DNA of 64,000 nucleotides, taken from assembly GCF_900312975.1 (NCBI RefSeq), contig NZ_LT990039.1:124001-188000 (forward strand), read 5' to 3'. Both the position numbers and the translations under genes were made by a program. Source of the stretch: Massilistercora timonensis. GTDB taxonomy: Bacteria > Bacillota > Clostridia > Lachnospirales > Lachnospiraceae. Positions 8,726 to 17,644 of this stretch are shown piece by piece. Each line of letters starts with the position of its first letter. Positions within the stretch are counted from its first letter, which is position 1. The notes beneath the pieces are model-generated. The model was not told the DNA's origin, made no database searches, and was given only the letters and a program-made list of their open reading frames with translations.

Positions 8726-9109
8726 TTAGCTGGAATAATTTTCCAGGAACCCGTAGAGCTGGGCCTCTCCTTCTACATATTTGCCGTTTCGCACTTCTTC
8801 CCGCACAGAAGGAGGCAGCTCGTCAAACCGGATATCCGTGTATTCATAAGCTGTCGTCCGGTCGCTTAAGTAGACCACCACATATCCGTTGACTTCCATC
8901 AGATAATAGCAGTCTTCCTTCATCGCGGCGCCGTCTGCAGTGACAGATTCTTCCTCTGCCTCCGTCTCTTTTCTTTCCTCTTCTTCTGTCTTCTGCTCCG
9001 CCTGGGCCCGCTCCTTCGCCTTCTGAAAGGTGAACTGATAGGCGCAGGTGATCATAAGGACAGCAATGATAGCGACAGCAAAAAAGCCAATCCCGTACTT
9101 GTTCTTCAT
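8726..9109 (-). CDS. membrane-anchored protein with BofC-like C-terminal domain
   Basis: A 127-residue protein with one N-terminal membrane segment (about residues 5-26), then a highly charged Glu/Lys-rich stretch (30-60), then a C-terminal domain with YYLMEVNGYVVVYLSD, YTDIRFDELPPSVREEV and LYGFLENYSS. That pattern resembles the C-terminal domain of BofC, the intercompartmental signalling protein of Bacillus sporulation, but the N-terminal BofC domain is missing. Similar short proteins recur in Lachnospiraceae. A sporulation role is an inference from this resemblance. Confidence 0.55.
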   Translation of the reverse strand: MKNKYGIGFFAVAIIAVLMITCAYQFTFQKAKERAQAEQKTEEEERKETEAEEESVTADGAAMKEDCYYLMEVNGYVVVYLSDRTTAYEYTDIRFDELPPSVREEVRNGKYVEGEAQLYGFLENYSS

Positions 9110-9170
9110 AAGGACAACTCCTTTTTTAGTACAGTATTGGCTTTTTGAACTTCAAATATACGTTTGCACT

Positions 9171-10817
9171 CTAACGAAGCAGATGGAGCTTCTTGCACAG
9201 GGAGACAAGCTTGGTTCCCTTGGGTACTTCCCGAAGCTCTGCCTCTGTCAGTCCGCCAAGAAGGATCAGGGACACCCCGTAGACAGCCACTGCCACAAGA
9301 AGAGCTACCACGGTAGCGATCTGGGTTCCCACGAAAAGCTCAAAGAGCAGATGGACAAGGAGCGCCGCTCCTCCCATCAGCACTGCGGCAGCCGCCGGGA
9401 TCACAAAGGTCTTGCGCTGTTCCTGCACATATCCCACTTCCTCCCGAAGCGAATGGGAATTCAGGATACAGGTGGAGGCGGAAAAGACGATCTTGCTCAC
9501 TACCACTGCATAGACGCCCCATTCAAAGACTACCATCATGATAAACAGCGCCACAACGTGGATCCCCAGGGAAATGGCCGCGTTTCGCACCGGGATCATC
9601 ATCCGGTCCATCCCCTGCAGAACGGCGTTGGTCACTGTGGAGAGACAGTAAAAGATCACCGAAAGGGCTCCCACCTGGAGGATCCTTGACGCTTCCGCAT
9701 TATTTTCCGTGAAGAACAGAAGGTCCAGCACCGGGCGGGCCAGCACCAGAAGTCCAACGGCGCTGGGAATGGCGATCATCATGTCAAACTTGGCAAAAAG
9801 AGCGATCTTCCGGTGGACCTGCTTGCGGTTTCCTGCCTTGACCGCCGCCACCAGGCTGGGGATCAGAGACGTTGCCAGCGCGTTGGAGAAAGCCAGCGGC
9901 ACATTGATCACCGTATCATATTTTCCACTCAGAATCCCCACATAGTTGGCATACTCCGCCTCCTGATAGCCCTGAGCCGACATGATAGAACCGAACATAG
10001 CGTTGTCCACCACGCCGCACAGGTTGTAGACGGTAGAACTTAAGAGCACCGGTGCGATGGTGATAAAAAGGATCTTGAATATCTTCTGATAACTCTCCCT
10101 CTTCCGGGTCCGGTCTTTCCGCATCTGACGTTTCAGGACCCGCCGGTACACCGAGAAGATGAACACCAGAAGCAACAGGGCGCTGGCGGCTCCCGCCACA
10201 GTACCAAGAGTTCCTCCCGCAGCGGCGAAGGCATAGCCCAAAGATCCGTCGGAAGCAGCCCTTCCGGCCTTCAGAAGCAGGTACGCGCCCAGAACGCTGA
10301 CTACTGCGTTGACGATCTGTTCCAGCACCTGGGAGAAGGCGGTGGGGATCATGGATCCGTTGCCCTGAAAGAAACCACGGAATACGCCAAGAAGGGCAAC
10401 CACCAGGATACAGGGTGCCAGCACCCGCAGGGCATAGGCGCTTAAGCTCATAGCCATAAGCTCAGAGGCGATAAACCCGGCGCCAAAGAAAATAATCAGC
10501 GCCGCCGTGCCGCCCACTGTGATGGCGAAAGCCAGGGCGCCCCGGAATACCTTGTAAGCGTTCCGGTACTGGCCTACGGCCACTCTTGCCGAAACCAGCT
10601 TGGACACTGCCAGAGGCAGGCTGTAAGAAGTAAGAGTCAGGACGATGGCGTAGATCTGAAACGCCACCCCGTAGTAGCCCATCCCCGTGTCGCCCATGAT
10701 ATTGACCAGAGGCACACGGTACACTGCGCCGATGATCTTGGTGATCACACCGGCTACCGCCAGGATGGAACCCTGTACCAGAAAACTTTTTCCGCTTGTC
10801 TGCTTTGAATTTGCCAT
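9171..10817 (-). CDS. polysaccharide biosynthesis flippase, SpoVB/MurJ-like (MOP superfamily)
   Basis: A 548-residue integral membrane protein with about 14 hydrophobic segments, the size of SpoVB and related MOP-superfamily lipid-linked oligosaccharide flippases. Typical stretches are GKSFLVQGSILAVAGVITKIIGAVYRVPLVNIMGDTGMGYYG at the start and FRGFFQGNGSMIPTAFSQVLEQI. It most likely moves a cell wall or spore cortex precursor across the membrane. Members cannot be separated into SpoVB, YtgP or MurJ by eye. It lies beside sporulation genes but a ribosome site is weak (AGAAGAAAC). Confidence 0.8.
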   Translation of the reverse strand: MANSKQTSGKSFLVQGSILAVAGVITKIIGAVYRVPLVNIMGDTGMGYYGVAFQIYAIVLTLTSYSLPLAVSKLVSARVAVGQYRNAYKVFRGALAFAITVGGTAALIIFFGAGFIASELMAMSLSAYALRVLAPCILVVALLGVFRGFFQGNGSMIPTAFSQVLEQIVNAVVSVLGAYLLLKAGRAASDGSLGYAFAAAGGTLGTVAGAASALLLLVFIFSVYRRVLKRQMRKDRTRKRESYQKIFKILFITIAPVLLSSTVYNLCGVVDNAMFGSIMSAQGYQEAEYANYVGILSGKYDTVINVPLAFSNALATSLIPSLVAAVKAGNRKQVHRKIALFAKFDMMIAIPSAVGLLVLARPVLDLLFFTENNAEASRILQVGALSVIFYCLSTVTNAVLQGMDRMMIPVRNAAISLGIHVVALFIMMVVFEWGVYAVVVSKIVFSASTCILNSHSLREEVGYVQEQRKTFVIPAAAAVLMGGAALLVHLLFELFVGTQIATVVALLVAVAVYGVSLILLGGLTEAELREVPKGTKLVSLCKKLHLLR

Positions 10818-10843
10818 GTTTCTTCTATCATCCTATCGTAAAT

Positions 10844-11338
10844 CTATCGTAAAATCTGCAGTTTCTCCAGGATCTTCTCCTGGAGCGCTTCCATTTCTCT
10901 TCGCTCTTCCTCTTCCATATGGTCGTAGCCGGACAGATGGAGGATGGAGTGGACCACAAGGAACGCATACTCCCGCCGGGGTGCATGGCCATACTCCTCC
11001 GCCTGGGAGAGCACTTTCTCCTTGGAGATCACAATGTCGCCCAGCAAAAGCCTTCCGGTCTCCGGATCAAAACAGTCCGGACGGTCTTCCAGAAAATCAA
11101 ATTCCCCCGGGGTCTCATATTCGATCATGGGAAAGGAAAGCACGTCTGTGGCCCGGTCAATGTCCCGGAATTCCCGGTTCATCTCCCGGATCTGCCCATT
11201 CATAGTAAGAAGCAGATTTACCTCTGCTTCATAAGGACATCCAATCTCATCCAGGGCGGCTTCCGCCGCTTCCCGGGCAAGTGTTTCTGTATCGACGGGG
11301 AGCTTAAGATCCCCCTCTTCCTCCAGATATATGGTCAT
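10844..11338 (-). CDS. ybeY: endoribonuclease YbeY, rRNA maturation factor
   Basis: A 164-residue zinc metalloenzyme needed for 16S rRNA 3'-end maturation and 70S quality control. The zinc site HxxxHxxGYDH is plain as VHSILHLSGYDHMEEEE. The upstream stretch REMNREFRDIDRATDVLSFPM is also a YbeY hallmark. The GGAGG ribosome site lies inside the end of phoH, and the two genes overlap by four bases. The phoH-ybeY order is standard in Firmicutes. Confidence 0.97.
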   Translation of the reverse strand: MTIYLEEEGDLKLPVDTETLAREAAEAALDEIGCPYEAEVNLLLTMNGQIREMNREFRDIDRATDVLSFPMIEYETPGEFDFLEDRPDCFDPETGRLLLGDIVISKEKVLSQAEEYGHAPRREYAFLVVHSILHLSGYDHMEEEERREMEALQEKILEKLQILR

Positions 11339-12330
11339 GAACGTTTCCTCCTGCCCCGGTTTTTATTTCTTGCCGAACGGCTCTCATACTCTTCGTAGGC
11401 CTTGACGATCTTCTGTACCAGCGGATGACGTACTACGTCCTTGCTGGTCAGATGGCAGATACTGATATCCTCGATCTTCTGCACCACCGCCGTGGCCACA
11501 TCCAGGCCGGACACCTGGCCTGCGGGGAGATCCTTCTGAGTCTCGTCGCCGGTAATGACCACCTTGGATCCAAACCCGATCCTGGTAAGGAACATTTTCA
11601 TCTGGGCCGGTGTGGTGTTCTGCGCCTCATCCAGGATGATAAATGCATTGTCCAGAGTACGTCCCCGCATGTAGGCAAGGGGCGCCACCTCGATCAGGCC
11701 TTTCTCAGAATTCTTCAGGAAGCTTTCCGCTCCCATGATCTGATACAAAGCGTCATACAGCGGCCGGAGATAGGGATCGATCTTGCTCTGCAGATCTCCC
11801 GGCAGGAACCCCAGCTTCTCTCCTGCCTCAATAGCCGGACGGGTCAGAATGATCCGCCCCACCTCGTTGTTCCGAAAGGCAGTGATGGCCATGGCCATGG
11901 CAAGATAAGTCTTGCCGGTTCCGGCAGGCCCCAGGCCGAAGACAATCATCTGGCGCCGGATGGCGTCCACGTACTTCTTCTGTCCTACAGTCTTGGGCTT
12001 GATCGGTTTCCCCTGAAGAGTATGGCAGATAATGTCCCGGTCAATCTCCAGTACGGAGTCTTCCTGGCCTTCCATGGCAAGCGCCAGGGTATAGTCTACG
12101 TTCTGCTCCTGGATCACATTCCCCCTCCGGGACAGCTCCAGAAGCTGTGAGAGGACACTTCTGGCCCGTTCCACCTGGGCTGCGTCCCCTAAGATCTTCA
12201 CACTCTCGTCTCTTGCGATCAGTGTAACATGTAACGCCCGCTCGATCTTCTTGGCAAAGACATCGAACTGGCCGAATAGATTCTTCGCATGTTCAGCAGG
12301 GATCTCAATTACTGCTTCCATCATTCCCAT
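11335..12330 (-). CDS. PhoH family ATPase (PhoL-like)
   Basis: About 331 residues. A KH-like N-terminal part (DESVKILGDAAQVERARSVL) precedes the PhoH P-loop domain with Walker A GLGPAGTGKTYLAMAMA and Walker B AFIILDEAQNTTPAQMKMFLTR. The family is linked to RNA metabolism and its genes sit beside ybeY almost everywhere. The start is uncertain among close ATGs at 12336 and 12330; AGGAG is better placed for 12330. The gene begins inside the yqfD 3' end, so translation is probably coupled. Confidence 0.93.
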   Translation of the reverse strand: MGMMEAVIEIPAEHAKNLFGQFDVFAKKIERALHVTLIARDESVKILGDAAQVERARSVLSQLLELSRRGNVIQEQNVDYTLALAMEGQEDSVLEIDRDIICHTLQGKPIKPKTVGQKKYVDAIRRQMIVFGLGPAGTGKTYLAMAMAITAFRNNEVGRIILTRPAIEAGEKLGFLPGDLQSKIDPYLRPLYDALYQIMGAESFLKNSEKGLIEVAPLAYMRGRTLDNAFIILDEAQNTTPAQMKMFLTRIGFGSKVVITGDETQKDLPAGQVSGLDVATAVVQKIEDISICHLTSKDVVRHPLVQKIVKAYEEYESRSARNKNRGRRKRS

Positions 12331-13582
12331 CTGCATCTTCTCCTGACTGTTCTTGCGGGGGAATCTCGGTCTTCACCGCAGGCTTTGCTTCCCCCACCGG
12401 CATAAGGACGGTCAGTGTCCCCTGTGCCCGGGCCTCCTTGGACCCTGTGTATATTTTAACATCATTCTCGATAATTTCTACCCCTTTTTTCTCCAAATCT
12501 TCGCAATAGCCGGAAAACCTGGCGCTAAGAAGGACGCGGATCTGGGATTTTGTATAAGTTTTTTTCAGGCTTTCATAAGGCCGCAGGGTCTGTACGCCCC
12601 AGGATACCGGCAGATAAAAATTGCCGAAGATCCGCCCCTGCCACTGACGGGACTCGCTACGGAATTTCGGATAAGGATGATCCATCAGCCCAAGGGAGAA
12701 CCGCAGATTGCCGATCTTCAGGAAATACTGGGTCTTCTCCACTGGAAGGTCTTTTTTCTCCTCCCAGGTCAAAGACATCGGATCCTCATAGAAGATCTTC
12801 GTCCTGGCAAGGATATCCGCGTCGGAGACATGGTACTGGAACCCGGTGACTTCCCCGGCATCGTTTTTCACCGGCACCTGGCCGGAGACCAGCACATCCC
12901 CCTTTTTTACTTCCTGGCCTTCTTCCACCTGAGCCACGCCCTCCCGCACGATCATGGAAGTGATCACACCGTCCTCTTTCGCCACCAGATCTACAGGCTC
13001 TGTCTCCTCCCTGCTTGGTTGGTTTTTTCCTTCCTGGCTTAAGGCGGTTTCATTTTCCTTTACCCGGATCAGAAGCCGGGTTCCTTCCAGGGAAGCAGAG
13101 ACCCAGATGATCTCTTCGTATTCTCTGCGGATATCCCTGGCAATACCGGCGCAGTCCACCTGGGAAACCCGAATGCCCGGATACACATGGTCAGACTTTA
13201 AAAATTCCAGCAGATCTTCCTCTGTATAGGCGAGATTTCCCCGGATCTCAATATTCCAGAGCAGCCCGGAGAAGAGCCACAAAAGGCACAAGCACAGGAC
13301 TGCGCCTGCGAAGAACGCTTTCCTTCTGCGGTATTTCTGTAAATAAAAAGGAAGACCGAACCGCTTAACGATAACCGCTTTTGTTCCTGTCTTCCTGATG
13401 ATCGGTTTTAATTTTCGAAATCCCGGGATAGAAATATTCATTTCGTAGGCGCCGGATACGGGCCGGATGTCCCAGAGGCAGATGTTTCTGTGGCCGCAGG
13501 CGTTTAGAAACCGCTCTGCGTAGATTCCCTGCACCCGGATACGCAGATACCCCCGGATATAACGGATAAGCCGTGACAGCAA
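12305..13582 (-). CDS. yqfD: sporulation protein YqfD
   Basis: A 425-residue protein of the YqfD/SpoIV-associated family, expressed in the mother cell in Bacillus. One membrane segment near residues 90-110 (RRKAFFAGAVLCLCLLWLFSGLLW) separates an N-terminal cytosolic domain from an external domain that starts NIEIRGNLAYTEEDLLEFL, a POTRA-like beginning. The C-terminal tail is low-complexity and acidic. The start codon is TTG at 13582, with GGAGGG seven bases upstream. It follows yqfC by 14 bases and leads into phoH, the standard yqfC-yqfD-phoH-ybeY order. Confidence 0.9.
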   Translation of the reverse strand: MLSRLIRYIRGYLRIRVQGIYAERFLNACGHRNICLWDIRPVSGAYEMNISIPGFRKLKPIIRKTGTKAVIVKRFGLPFYLQKYRRRKAFFAGAVLCLCLLWLFSGLLWNIEIRGNLAYTEEDLLEFLKSDHVYPGIRVSQVDCAGIARDIRREYEEIIWVSASLEGTRLLIRVKENETALSQEGKNQPSREETEPVDLVAKEDGVITSMIVREGVAQVEEGQEVKKGDVLVSGQVPVKNDAGEVTGFQYHVSDADILARTKIFYEDPMSLTWEEKKDLPVEKTQYFLKIGNLRFSLGLMDHPYPKFRSESRQWQGRIFGNFYLPVSWGVQTLRPYESLKKTYTKSQIRVLLSARFSGYCEDLEKKGVEIIENDVKIYTGSKEARAQGTLTVLMPVGEAKPAVKTEIPPQEQSGEDADGNDGSSN

Positions 13583-13596
13583 GCGCGATCCCTCCT

Positions 13597-13887
13597 CTAG
13601 CGATGATATTCGATGGCTTTGATCTGACCGCTGATCTTCATCTCGTCGTTGGTATAGTAGACCACCTGAAGCCTTTGTCCGGTCACCTTGATCTGACCGC
13701 CCTTGATCAGGATACGCACCATTTCCTCTGTATATTCCAGGATCCCCCGGTAATTCTCCAGATGGAGCTCGCTCTGCCCCAGAACGTACAGAACCGGCAG
13801 ACCCATGACCACATCCCTGGGAAGCTGAGACGCCTGAAGCACCCGCTCCCGGAAAGGCTGACTCTTTTCCTCTTTCTTTTCCCTCAT
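13597..13887 (-). CDS. yqfC: sporulation protein YqfC (YabP/YqfC family)
   Basis: A 96-residue YabP/YqfC-family protein. The central LPRDVVMGLPVLYVLGQSELHLENYRGILEYTEEMVRI matches the family well, as does the repeating short-strand pattern afterwards. YqfC is made in the mother cell in Bacillus and the family is restricted to spore formers. It is the first gene of the yqfC-yqfD-phoH-ybeY run. Confidence 0.9.
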   Translation of the reverse strand: MREKKEEKSQPFRERVLQASQLPRDVVMGLPVLYVLGQSELHLENYRGILEYTEEMVRILIKGGQIKVTGQRLQVVYYTNDEMKISGQIKAIEYHR

Positions 13888-13950
13888 AAAATCGCCAATA
13901 ATGGATTTTACAACAATCTATGCTGACATTTCCTCAAATATGCGCTTTAC

Positions 13951-14340
13951 TTACCGGCGGCCAAGGAGCGCCGGAACTCCCAGCTTAAAGACGACTCCTG
14001 CGGCAAGGGCTGTCCAGGCCGCCGCCCGCTGCTCCCTCTTCCCGGGGCAGAGCATGCGGATACGGGCAAAGCTTCCGTGAAGCGAAGATGTCCGATCCTC
14101 CGCCCCTTCCGTCTTTCCCTCCTCTTTATCACATCTGTGAAAGATGTCCGCCAGGATCTTGAGACAGGCATAGAACTGGGTCAGAAGAAAAATCCCCAGC
14201 AAAAAGCCTCGCAGCCATCCGACGACGCCCCCTTTTGGACGGCGCAGCCATCCGGCCAGGCCAACCAGTCCCATGATAACCCCAAGTCCTGTGGCAATAT
14301 GGTGGATCCAGATACAGATCCCCTCTTCTCTTTTGCTCAT
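13951..14340 (-). CDS. hypothetical membrane protein
   Basis: I do not recognise this 129-residue protein. It has hydrophobic segments at about residues 12-31 and 42-61 and a further weakly hydrophobic stretch near the C-terminus (AAWTALAAGVVFKLGVPALL). The middle is charged (CDKEEGKTEGAEDR). It is transcribed in the same direction as yqfC and lies about 60 bases upstream of it. It could be a small accessory membrane protein, and its weak family support leaves some doubt. Confidence 0.5.
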   Translation of the reverse strand: MSKREEGICIWIHHIATGLGVIMGLVGLAGWLRRPKGGVVGWLRGFLLGIFLLTQFYACLKILADIFHRCDKEEGKTEGAEDRTSSLHGSFARIRMLCPGKREQRAAAWTALAAGVVFKLGVPALLGRR

Positions 14341-14424
14341 ATCCGATTCCCGCCTTTCTTACCTGGATTGTAGCAGATTGCCTGGATAAAATACAGCAAA
14401 ACAAATCGCAAGTTTCTACAAAAA

Positions 14425-14477
14425 GGGACAGGGTATTTTCAATCTGGGACGTGGTATTTTTAAAAAGAACACGTCCC
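14425..14477. repeat. diverged copy of the 22-bp-unit/hairpin repeat family
   Basis: A unit starting GGGACAGG (14425) is followed 21 bases later by a hairpin whose arms GGGACGTG (14446-14453) and CACGTCCC (14470-14477) pair perfectly, with an inner TTTTTAAAAA. The order 'unit then ACGT hairpin' is the same as at 40353, 61562 and 62716, although the sequence has diverged. The stop codon of a 46-codon reading frame lies in the hairpin loop. Confidence 0.5.
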
Positions 14478-14600
14478 CACTGAATATGGTTTCCTCTTAA
14501 ACACTTCTCTGGCCTTGGAATCTACCTTTGATTCCATAGAAGAATAATTACGTACCAGGTCTCTGCGGATTTCTTTCCGGCTGCGCTTCTCTCTTCTCAT
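14460..14600 (-). CDS. possible small basic protein, 46 residues
   Basis: A short reading frame starting MRREKRSRKEIRRDLVRN and ending in the loop of the hairpin at 14446-14477. In its favour is a good ribosome site, GGAAGGAG, nine bases before the ATG, in a 376-base gap that otherwise has no gene. The sequence is very basic and likely helical, then becomes unstructured. I recognise no family. The last few codons are supplied by the repeat. Confidence 0.4.
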   Translation of the reverse strand: MRREKRSRKEIRRDLVRNYSSMESKVDSKAREVFKRKPYSVGTCSF

Positions 14601-14716
14601 CTTACAAAACTCCTTCCGTCACGATGGGTTTTTTGACTTACTAATTAATTATAAGAGAGCATAGCACAGAAATATTCTTTTATTGTTAGCTGGATTTTAA
14701 ATTCTGGTAAAGGAGG

Positions 14717-15529
14717 TTAAAGGCTGATCCGCATTCCCGTCTTCCACTGCCGCACCTGGCTTCCCAGCTCCTGGCGCAGGATCTGGAACGCCTTCTCTCC
14801 GGTACAATGGCCAGTGTAGATCTTCTCCACGCCTGTGGACTGGATCTTGCGCGCCAGGGAGCGCACTTCCGCCTCCGGCTTATGGAACAGGTGGAACCCT
14901 CCCAGCATCGCGTAAATCGGCTGGCCGGGAAATGTGTCCATCACCTCCCGGATGATCACTTCCACGCCGCCGTGGCTGCAGCTGTTGAAGATCACCAGCC
15001 CTTTTTGCGTTTCAAACACCAGGCTCTGTTCATGGGAGAAATCATCGGGTCTCCAATGCCTTCCTGTCCGGCGGTACATTCCGGCCCGCAGGCCGGCTCT
15101 CTCCAGCTGCGCCGCCTTATGGGGGATCAGATAAATGCCTTCTTCCAGTTCATAGTCTCCCGCCACGCGGACGATCCGGTCCTGATACCGTTTCAGTTCC
15201 CCTCTCTTGATCCCAATGTATTTTTTGCGAAGCCATTTCTGGGAGTAGCAGTCTTCCTCTGCCTTCTCCCTGATATACAAAGAGGCATGATCATTTTCCC
15301 GGAAAAATGCGGACATCCCGTCGCTGTGGTCATAATGGGCGTGAGAAAGCACTGCGTGATCCACCTCTCCAAGATCGATCCCAAGTCTTCTGGCATTCCT
15401 GGCAAAAAGCCCGGAGGCTCCGGTATCCAGAAGGATCTTCCACTTCTCATATTCGATGAGAAAGCTTAATCCCCACTCTCCCTTAAGAGGGCCGTTTCTC
15501 AGATTATCCACCAATACCGTTACTTTCAT
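14717..15529 (-). CDS. MBL-fold metallo-hydrolase
   Basis: A 270-residue metallo-beta-lactamase fold protein. The metal-binding HxHxDH motif is SHAHYDHSDG near residue 60, with further expected ligands in SCSHGG and YTGHCTGE. The arrangement is like the subgroup related to 7,8-dihydropterin-6-methyl-4-(beta-D-ribofuranosyl)aminobenzene-5'-phosphate synthase. The substrate is not known. It is followed upstream by an aldo-keto reductase gene about 50 bases away. Confidence 0.85.
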   Translation of the reverse strand: MKVTVLVDNLRNGPLKGEWGLSFLIEYEKWKILLDTGASGLFARNARRLGIDLGEVDHAVLSHAHYDHSDGMSAFFRENDHASLYIREKAEEDCYSQKWLRKKYIGIKRGELKRYQDRIVRVAGDYELEEGIYLIPHKAAQLERAGLRAGMYRRTGRHWRPDDFSHEQSLVFETQKGLVIFNSCSHGGVEVIIREVMDTFPGQPIYAMLGGFHLFHKPEAEVRSLARKIQSTGVEKIYTGHCTGEKAFQILRQELGSQVRQWKTGMRISL

Positions 15530-15577
15530 CCCTTACTCCTCCTCTGTCAGATCCTTCTCTCTCCAAATCACTGCCTC

Positions 15578-16591
15578 TTACAGAAATGTCTTATAATCCT
15601 CGTAATTCTTCGCCAGCAGCTCCGGCGTGTCCAGCCCGTAGGGACATTTGCTCTTGCACTGTCCACAATGGAGGCAGTTCTCGATCTTCTTCATTTCTTC
15701 CTGCCACTCCTGGGAAACCCAGGCCGCCTGAGGCGCCCTGCGGATCATCAGGCTCATGCGGGCACAGTCGTTGATCTTGATCCCCGCCGGACAGGGCATA
15801 CAATATCCGCAGCCCCGGCAGAAATCCCCGGACAACTGCCCCCGGTCTGCCTGGATCACTGCTTCCAGATCCCCGGACAGTCTGGGCGGATTCTCCTGGT
15901 AAGACAGGAACTCATCCAGCTCGCTTTCTCGCTGCACGCCCCAGATCGGCGCCACATGGGAGAATTCCGGCTGTGCCAGATATGCGTAAGCGCAGGCTGA
16001 ATTGCGGATCAGCCCTCCCGCCAGTCCCTTCATGGCGATAAAGCCCATACCTGCCTCCCTGCAGGCGTCTACGATTTCTCTGTCCTTCTCGGAAGCCAGA
16101 TAAGAAAATGGAAACTGCAGCGTCTCATAGAGACCGGATTCAATGGCTTCCCTGGCCACGGCCAGGCGGTGATTGGTGATCCCGATATGCCGGATCTTCC
16201 CCGTTGCTTTGGCTTCTTCCATCGCCTCATAGAGGCCGGTGCCATCCCCTGGTTTTGGACAAAACGCCGGATTATGGAACTGATAGATATCAATATAATC
16301 CGTCTGAAGATTGCCAAGGCTGGTCTCCAGATCCTTCCAGAAGGTCTCCACGTCCGTGGCCGCCGTCTTGGTGCTGATCACAATGCGGTCTCTGACCCAG
16401 GAAAGGGCCGCCCCCATCTTCTCTTCACTGTCTGAGTATGCCCGGGCAGTGTCAAAATAATCCACCCCGTGATAGAACGCCTTCTGCAGAAGATAGACTG
16501 CGTCCTTCTTGCTGATCCGCTGGATGGGGAGCGCGCCAAATCCATTTTTATTCGCTTCAATCCCTGTTTTTCCCAATACTACCTTATCCAT
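15578..16591 (-). CDS. aldo/keto reductase with C-terminal ferredoxin-type domain
   Basis: A 337-residue protein. The first 240 residues are an aldo-keto reductase barrel with the catalytic-site stretch GVDYFDTARAYSDSE (Asp, Tyr) and the lysine in ISTKTAA. The C-terminal 80 residues carry two cysteine clusters, CRGCGYCMPCPAGI and CLHCGQCKSKCPYG, typical of two [4Fe-4S] clusters. Such fusions are common in anaerobes and probably couple reduction to an iron-sulfur electron route; the substrate is unknown. It starts 12 bases after the alcohol dehydrogenase gene. Confidence 0.9.
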   Translation of the reverse strand: MDKVVLGKTGIEANKNGFGALPIQRISKKDAVYLLQKAFYHGVDYFDTARAYSDSEEKMGAALSWVRDRIVISTKTAATDVETFWKDLETSLGNLQTDYIDIYQFHNPAFCPKPGDGTGLYEAMEEAKATGKIRHIGITNHRLAVAREAIESGLYETLQFPFSYLASEKDREIVDACREAGMGFIAMKGLAGGLIRNSACAYAYLAQPEFSHVAPIWGVQRESELDEFLSYQENPPRLSGDLEAVIQADRGQLSGDFCRGCGYCMPCPAGIKINDCARMSLMIRRAPQAAWVSQEWQEEMKKIENCLHCGQCKSKCPYGLDTPELLAKNYEDYKTFL

Positions 16592-16603
16592 ATGCGTCCT
16601 CCT

Positions 16604-17644
16604 TTATGGTTTTACTGCAAATTTTATCACATGTTCCTTTTTTTGTTCAAAGATCTCATAAGCCTCCATAATCTCATCCAGCCCGCAGCGGTGAGTGATG
16701 AGAAAACTGACATCCAGCTTCCCCCGGGCAGTCAGATCCCTGATCTCCTGCCCGTAACGGCCGTCCACGCCTCCGGTCCTGAAGGTCAGGTTCTTCCCGT
16801 ACATGTCCGGCAGCGGCAGTGTCTGGGGCTCTTCATACATAGCCACCACCACAACCACCGCGTTGGGCCGGGCGATCTGCCATGCCGTCTGGAAGGTGTC
16901 CTCTCCGCCGGCTACTTCCAGAACCACATCAGCGCCCCGTCCCTCTGTCAGGTCCCGTACCTTCTCCGGAAGGTCTCCTTCTCCCGGGATCAAAGTCACA
17001 TCTGCCAGGCCTTTCTTTTTCGCCAAGTCCAGCCGATAGGGGTCTGTATCAATGGCAAGGATCCTGGCCGGCGTATAGAGCCGGGCGCAGGCCATGGTGC
17101 AAAGTCCCGTAGGGCCGGCTCCGATAACCGCTACCGTATCCCCGGGCCGGATCTTTCCAATATCCGCCGCCCAGTATCCGGTGGACAGAATGTCCCCATT
17201 GAAAAGGGCCTGCTCATCTGCCACTCCATCCGGGATCACCGTCAGGCCATTGTCTGCATAGGGGACACGGACATACTCCGCCTGTCCTCCGTCAATCCTG
17301 CAGCCCAGCGCCCAGCCGCCCTGAGGATCCTGACAGTTGTTCACAAATCCTCTCTTGCAGAAGAAGCACTCTCCGCAGAAGGTTTCCACATTAACTGAGA
17401 CCCGGTCCCCCGCCTTCACCTTCCGGACTCCGCTTCCAGTCTCCACAACTACTCCAACAAATTCATGGCCCAGGATCGTTCCCGGTACGGCCTTTGGCAC
17501 CGCGCCATGCTTGATATGGATATCACTGGAGCAGATGGTGGTCAGCGTCACTTTGACAATGGCATCCTTTTCATCCAGAATCCTGGGGACTGGCCGTTCC
17601 TCCAGAGCAAGGATCCCCTTTCCCTTATATACTACCGCTTTCAT
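16604..17644 (-). CDS. zinc-dependent alcohol dehydrogenase family protein
   Basis: A 346-residue medium-chain dehydrogenase. Catalytic zinc ligands appear in CSSDIHIKHG and GHEFVGVV; the structural zinc cysteines are in CGECFFCKRGFVNNC; the cofactor fold starts VIGAGPTGLCTM. The sequence resembles the group that includes Clostridium isopropanol or threonine-type dehydrogenases, so a secondary alcohol or sugar alcohol is a plausible substrate, but I cannot fix it. Its start overlaps the stop codon of the HD-domain gene by four bases (ATGA). Confidence 0.9.
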   Translation of the reverse strand: MKAVVYKGKGILALEERPVPRILDEKDAIVKVTLTTICSSDIHIKHGAVPKAVPGTILGHEFVGVVVETGSGVRKVKAGDRVSVNVETFCGECFFCKRGFVNNCQDPQGGWALGCRIDGGQAEYVRVPYADNGLTVIPDGVADEQALFNGDILSTGYWAADIGKIRPGDTVAVIGAGPTGLCTMACARLYTPARILAIDTDPYRLDLAKKKGLADVTLIPGEGDLPEKVRDLTEGRGADVVLEVAGGEDTFQTAWQIARPNAVVVVVAMYEEPQTLPLPDMYGKNLTFRTGGVDGRYGQEIRDLTARGKLDVSFLITHRCGLDEIMEAYEIFEQKKEHVIKFAVKP

